Position numbers and translations under genes: made by a program. From assembly GCA_039105265.1 (NCBI GenBank), contig JAPFFF010000014.1:3658001-3722000 (forward strand): a DNA stretch of 64,000 bases, given 5' to 3'. Positions within the stretch are counted from its first letter, which is position 1, and each line of letters starts with the position of its first letter. Positions 63,901 through 64,000 of this stretch are shown here, one piece after another. The DNA is from Tritrichomonas musculus. Its lineage: Eukaryota; Parabasalia; Tritrichomonadida; Tritrichomonadidae. The notes below the pieces were generated by a model. It had not been told where the DNA came from. It did no database searches and saw only the letters and a list, made by a program, of their open reading frames with translations.

Positions 63901-64000
63901 CATCCTTCGAATTTGCTCATCGACAGAGACTCCGGAAAAGTCGTTCACATTGACTTTGGCGATTGCTTTGAAAAGGCGATGTTAAGAAGTCTTCTCCCTG
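54931..64000 (+). CDS. TOR kinase (PI3K-related), 3' end beyond the window
   Basis: The frame is open from the ATG at 54931 to the last base (3023 codons), with no stop. Residues 1-1380 are HEAT-like helical repeats with Asn/Ser loops (about 410-475 and 1230-1275). The FAT domain covers about 1380-2020. For example, AFFSCWQLMSD and KMWDQAEPIYREKF align with mTOR FAT. The FRB domain begins about 2030 and is interrupted at about 2117-2745 by a disordered insert. The kinase domain follows: the N-lobe region AVFGTYKPNKPI, LLKGHEDLRLDER with Lys2839, then GLGDRHPSN (catalytic Asp2989) and HIDFGD (metal Asp3008). The AVxGTY and GHEDLR(x)DER signatures identify TOR rather than ATM, ATR or DNA-PK. 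The C-lobe end and FATC lie outside. TOR controls growth and autophagy. The kinase part is GC-richer than the HEAT/FAT part. Confidence 0.95.
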   Translation, partial: MNISSLRIPKKSNEMIKRYEDYYRSFYLEMIRMSNSNFNSYIQKYIELIENLIKSSFLKNIPENMIRAAIGIISLHVFGYDDFNRLIRLLNRLLPQKDPEYVKFTSWCIGTLIHHPGIEQVRYVRHLFTERIPGWAFAKGQRARHLAAAHLINDLSISAGSTVVVFFPILQSIIWPLVSHESIEVLKATADAVYHFADAIISYSRSDFSEFMGFFFKLATKLLSFGDELRVYIALLLFRQLITVYPEYFTSREVLIFYSAFDDYSTNKKPFVKMAAYSAIISLSRVDSNQFQSNFISEIFTRTNELICEFPDEVSDCLCLLIETIPNYMKSHISDLINFCKTLVNISRSPFRLLSHIFKRFRQTLINEFVIDEAFLINLIEYPEINEDYYKFIVNASRIFQKRTDNMANPASSPVNSNQHKPIHQSQSTYDINSKQLKFENKLENHPSIITSSNSINNLSSNLYLFNANSNNNSTLSSCSYFEIYNATESFLQLVESFSNHLSNRLKTELQQNAYDINNYSNCIPKYNTNPDIFITTSDQYFKSDANSLLAMKILAEIPPEILIKESLPGIMEALESITSSPNLPTREIVPKAIYNVGRVCQDFVTKDDLVDKLFNIALYDDYHDVRTSALKVLYENIDSKIFATPENMKSFQVFVNDDSVIVKRIALQILEKLVVYNPIGVTTITRNALLDNFFIIRHVPGIRKRSRIARILPDLIHASAPTITAYSDGFMELVINIFKQYQENIVKRNSFQNFIEVTSYQQFINGIIESLTILAPYDPLQVAKHADFLIDFLCEILKPESNRSIILSALELLYVLFRPPASSIDYRAKAPTVLSSCSELLTTTDSRKERIALLKVIGAIGILEVHQKSITVASSSPRIYDESLTRIFYHPGRDEERTNCDESWLIQENLQEEYMTVFSTSSLLDIFKDDSLKEFHVEAVQSLVNIFASLNANNNNNKGSDSNNNSLNNKNYMSTSMLHQFDMFVTRILEVLQGLSDKSKNEHIAEMKTYLPLFSSLVHYAQNNVSPFLKDSLELIKENFCNELADDFVQLILSFIDAVKDAFNPYASDTICLLVVCLDNSKINDENLSRTVLKAFSLLGIYASDLLYLIVPQICDAVECEQTLPRVRYVAFQTLSNLMQSVDLFPYLGPIMRALTTGLFNDDPNNAKTKRSAFEFLYVMLKTQGSNFLTSVEPLLESIKSHGIMTDELQEIIKDVKNNVYSKTYRPLLHQHSNNNSDANNKDSSSTKNKSNKKKKSTNRKRSESIRSNYLFLLQLQQLTHSYVFSEDAITMKALTPNLGRDKHLEQWLFSFMLTCISNSPSAAIRACTPLATNYPNLAYKVFRTAFFSCWQLMSDKGKKQITQSFSDLLKTESNNTVNYEIIKLLVFMDKIEAPLEIDKISLIKLSIRYGGDAAAYALHVINQEYDNNPDDFNLLSTMIDLYCQLGSQPNAQGLWSKASLKYPSLNNSELLSKLKMWDQAEPIYREKFERTKEADAFVGLTTSLSHLAMWEDIIGFYGTFMRLERHHKNLVAPYFAQAAVKLGKWDKLKYILQFAPEDSILCKIMGALYALHNKDKDEVDRFVLQGFSLMSSRPTAILADNKQIVHIETMLLCQQLVEIAEMKSWISDDHRKEIEEVWLERLKTAPRDFDLWFGILSNRACFTQIRDPNLIRFFSMKSSTLGTKLHTNAFSSLFPFFDFQTAPDIVKICFVVAHWNTGEHARAQEEMSMLISQLEQGDLLNMCRFIYSNWMFNNWNETFNNTQSNNYDPLRIAYKNLKEIILSFDDSYEESVSDNNLSSTTIPLSSTISNNSLRSSFNDLTGSSNKTGVPIRRKASNLTFFVNHGKRSSETNLYRSYVLPHRIFNELNSSSLVNPVKVIRKWADVNVALAGLDKENLTSYVTNAIDSLTKCATLSPSFPDIVLLLNIFFENAEKYEVFTSTAHKCIEQLPPKMLLQASPQLLVQLSHPSKAVSDFVHGIVTDLLKEHYHELIFAIIVLTKSPNFKRAEVANRIKSEFTVSHPREYIEVILIRKCLLKASVTWTESMSSIVAESIDFYMHNKFKKMKESLESLIDLIRPERAKCLMDRRFQKAHGDEIKKLKELLKKLPSVTDIIEITNKEEENKETEKEAENEPAKEIVHVEEKANETETIKNNKKEEENKEKGQHIQMPTQDVYSHDQNYTVNRGANYTPTTSSASSNPDANEQPHQPFMHSQETSEQGMRPMMMNSSPKPFEGGYPYHTGDHSSNYSGGAGHANGGYFRGPHYPPNMAIGASSNAGDHQGENSGNGRFQAMPRRTQSERPNYPPYNQGGPFQRGHGYGPGFGPNGPQGAQRHASDGQKPEQGPQRYGSDGLVYGQGPPGFSGLGPGGQGGNARYNTDGQGGPGYSSESSGYSQGGYGYNPSGVGYQLPPGGPGFSGYGPGHGQPGPQYGQMGSQGSGYSGYGPGGEQLSPRYGNESSGFGPGITPYGSDSQGYSQGGHGYNPSGAGYQLPPGGPGFSGYGPGHGQPGPQYGQIRPDGSGCAGYGPASGQLSPRYGNESSGYGQGGSGYQLPPGGPGFSGYGPGHGQPGPPGGYNRGPPQAGPSQYQQPDQYNERNPYGGAAGYNHGSAGPTGVYGPPNGQQPYEHRPPYGRPRSTEPQPAPPLPPQARQHSQQEQEEPRHPDLTIYKSSAQRFTENQAAQELEQSRRLAGSKPASRGAENPVPAEAAASKDKQQDASESKDKNEGPKGKSEDDNAPKATAKDKAIQDIVDWCRRNQEIVNDELKDIRTILMSSISPILCEKTHFYLAVFGTYKPNKPINRIQYFVGQFSVYMSKQQPKDVVVKGEDGKFYQYLLKGHEDLRLDERIMQFFRLINSLMNKETCFNGNLIQTICVMPISHSHGLVQWVPGTETLRNIVEEYRALHHVDPTIEYELANEMSVTSFDYLQPIRKMQIIEEIFKEVPDTDIANSFWLKTTSAELWFKKTDTFAISTSINSIVGYVIGLGDRHPSNLLIDRDSGKVVHIDFGDCFEKAMLRSLLP
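61279..63165 (+). other. Disordered insert splitting the TOR FRB domain
   Basis: In the TOR frame, about 630 residues separate FRB helix 3 (FQKAHGDEIKKLKELLKKLP) from the segment matching helix 4 (AIQDIVDWCRRNQEIV). The first 50 residues are Lys/Glu/Asn-rich, the next 500 are Gly/Tyr/Pro/Gln-rich with Ser, and the last 75 are charged (Lys/Glu/Ala/Asp). The frame is kept across it, so it is coding, not an intron by any evident signal. Such composition is like prion-like, phase-separating tracts. Confidence 0.85.
62110..62649 (+). repeat. Three repeats of a 200-250 bp coding unit in the TOR insert
   Basis: Units beginning GYSQGGYGY (62110), GYSQGGHGY (62356) and GYGQGGSGY (62560) all continue into YQLPPGGPGFSGYGPGHGQP. 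A linked QLSPRYGNESSG motif also recurs between units. They are diverged duplications, older than the perfect minisatellites elsewhere in the window. Confidence 0.9.

Overview
The window looks like nuclear DNA of a parabasalid protist, most like Tritrichomonas. Genes are long, uninterrupted and intronless. They are separated by extremely AT-rich spacers full of homopolymer runs. Several starts have a TCA-pyrimidine-A/T initiator-like motif 4 to 20 bases upstream. There are also degenerate members of families that I recall as multicopy in trichomonads: RCC1-like proteins, kinase plus Sel1 proteins, and SecA-like DEAD ATPases. Species assignment is inference. The standard genetic code fits throughout.

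Layout. 1-11 kb: a two-RRM RNA-binding protein, a CARMIL-like leucine-rich repeat protein, a convergent pair of Frag1/DRAM/Sfk1 membrane proteins, and a LisH-like plus C2-like protein. 11-20 kb: a UBR-type E3 ubiquitin ligase whose RING is split by a long acidic insert with a 30-bp minisatellite, a tRNA-Ile with anticodon GAT, a multi-span membrane protein, a small protein with axonemal-type motifs, and a GOST-like seven-helix protein. 20-31 kb: a broken kinase-Sel1 gene, long-form tRNase Z, a WW-MyTH4-RhoGAP protein lacking the arginine finger, a ubiquitin-like protein ending in a CaaX box, and a DHHC palmitoyltransferase. 31-47 kb: spacer rich in foldbacks, a broken RCC1-like gene, a kinase with about forty 27-bp Thr-rich repeats, a 2.1-kb nest of inverted-repeat elements, RtcB RNA ligase, a bacterial-type serine esterase, and spacer with a transposase-like relic. 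47-64 kb: an alpha-solenoid protein, a broken SecA-like gene, a coiled-coil protein, an acidic LisH-like protein, a third copy of the TTAA-ended inverted-repeat family, and the first 9 kb of a TOR kinase gene that runs off the right edge.

The most unusual object is the TOR gene. Its reading frame is open from 54931 to the window end (3023 codons). It carries HEAT, FAT, FRB and kinase sequence. The FRB domain is split by about 630 residues of disordered sequence, of which about 500 are Gly/Tyr/Pro/Gln-rich with internal repeats. Residues that contact rapamycin in human FRB are not conserved. Base composition turns clearly GC-richer from the insert through the kinase domain.

Functional threads: tRNA maturation (tRNase Z, RtcB, a tRNA gene), protein turnover and modification (UBR E3, Ubl-CaaX protein, DHHC enzyme), membrane and cytoskeletal signalling (CARMIL-like, RhoGAP-like, kinases, TOR). 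No operon-like organisation is expected or seen. I saw no capsid, DNA polymerase, reverse transcriptase or retroviral-type integrase gene.
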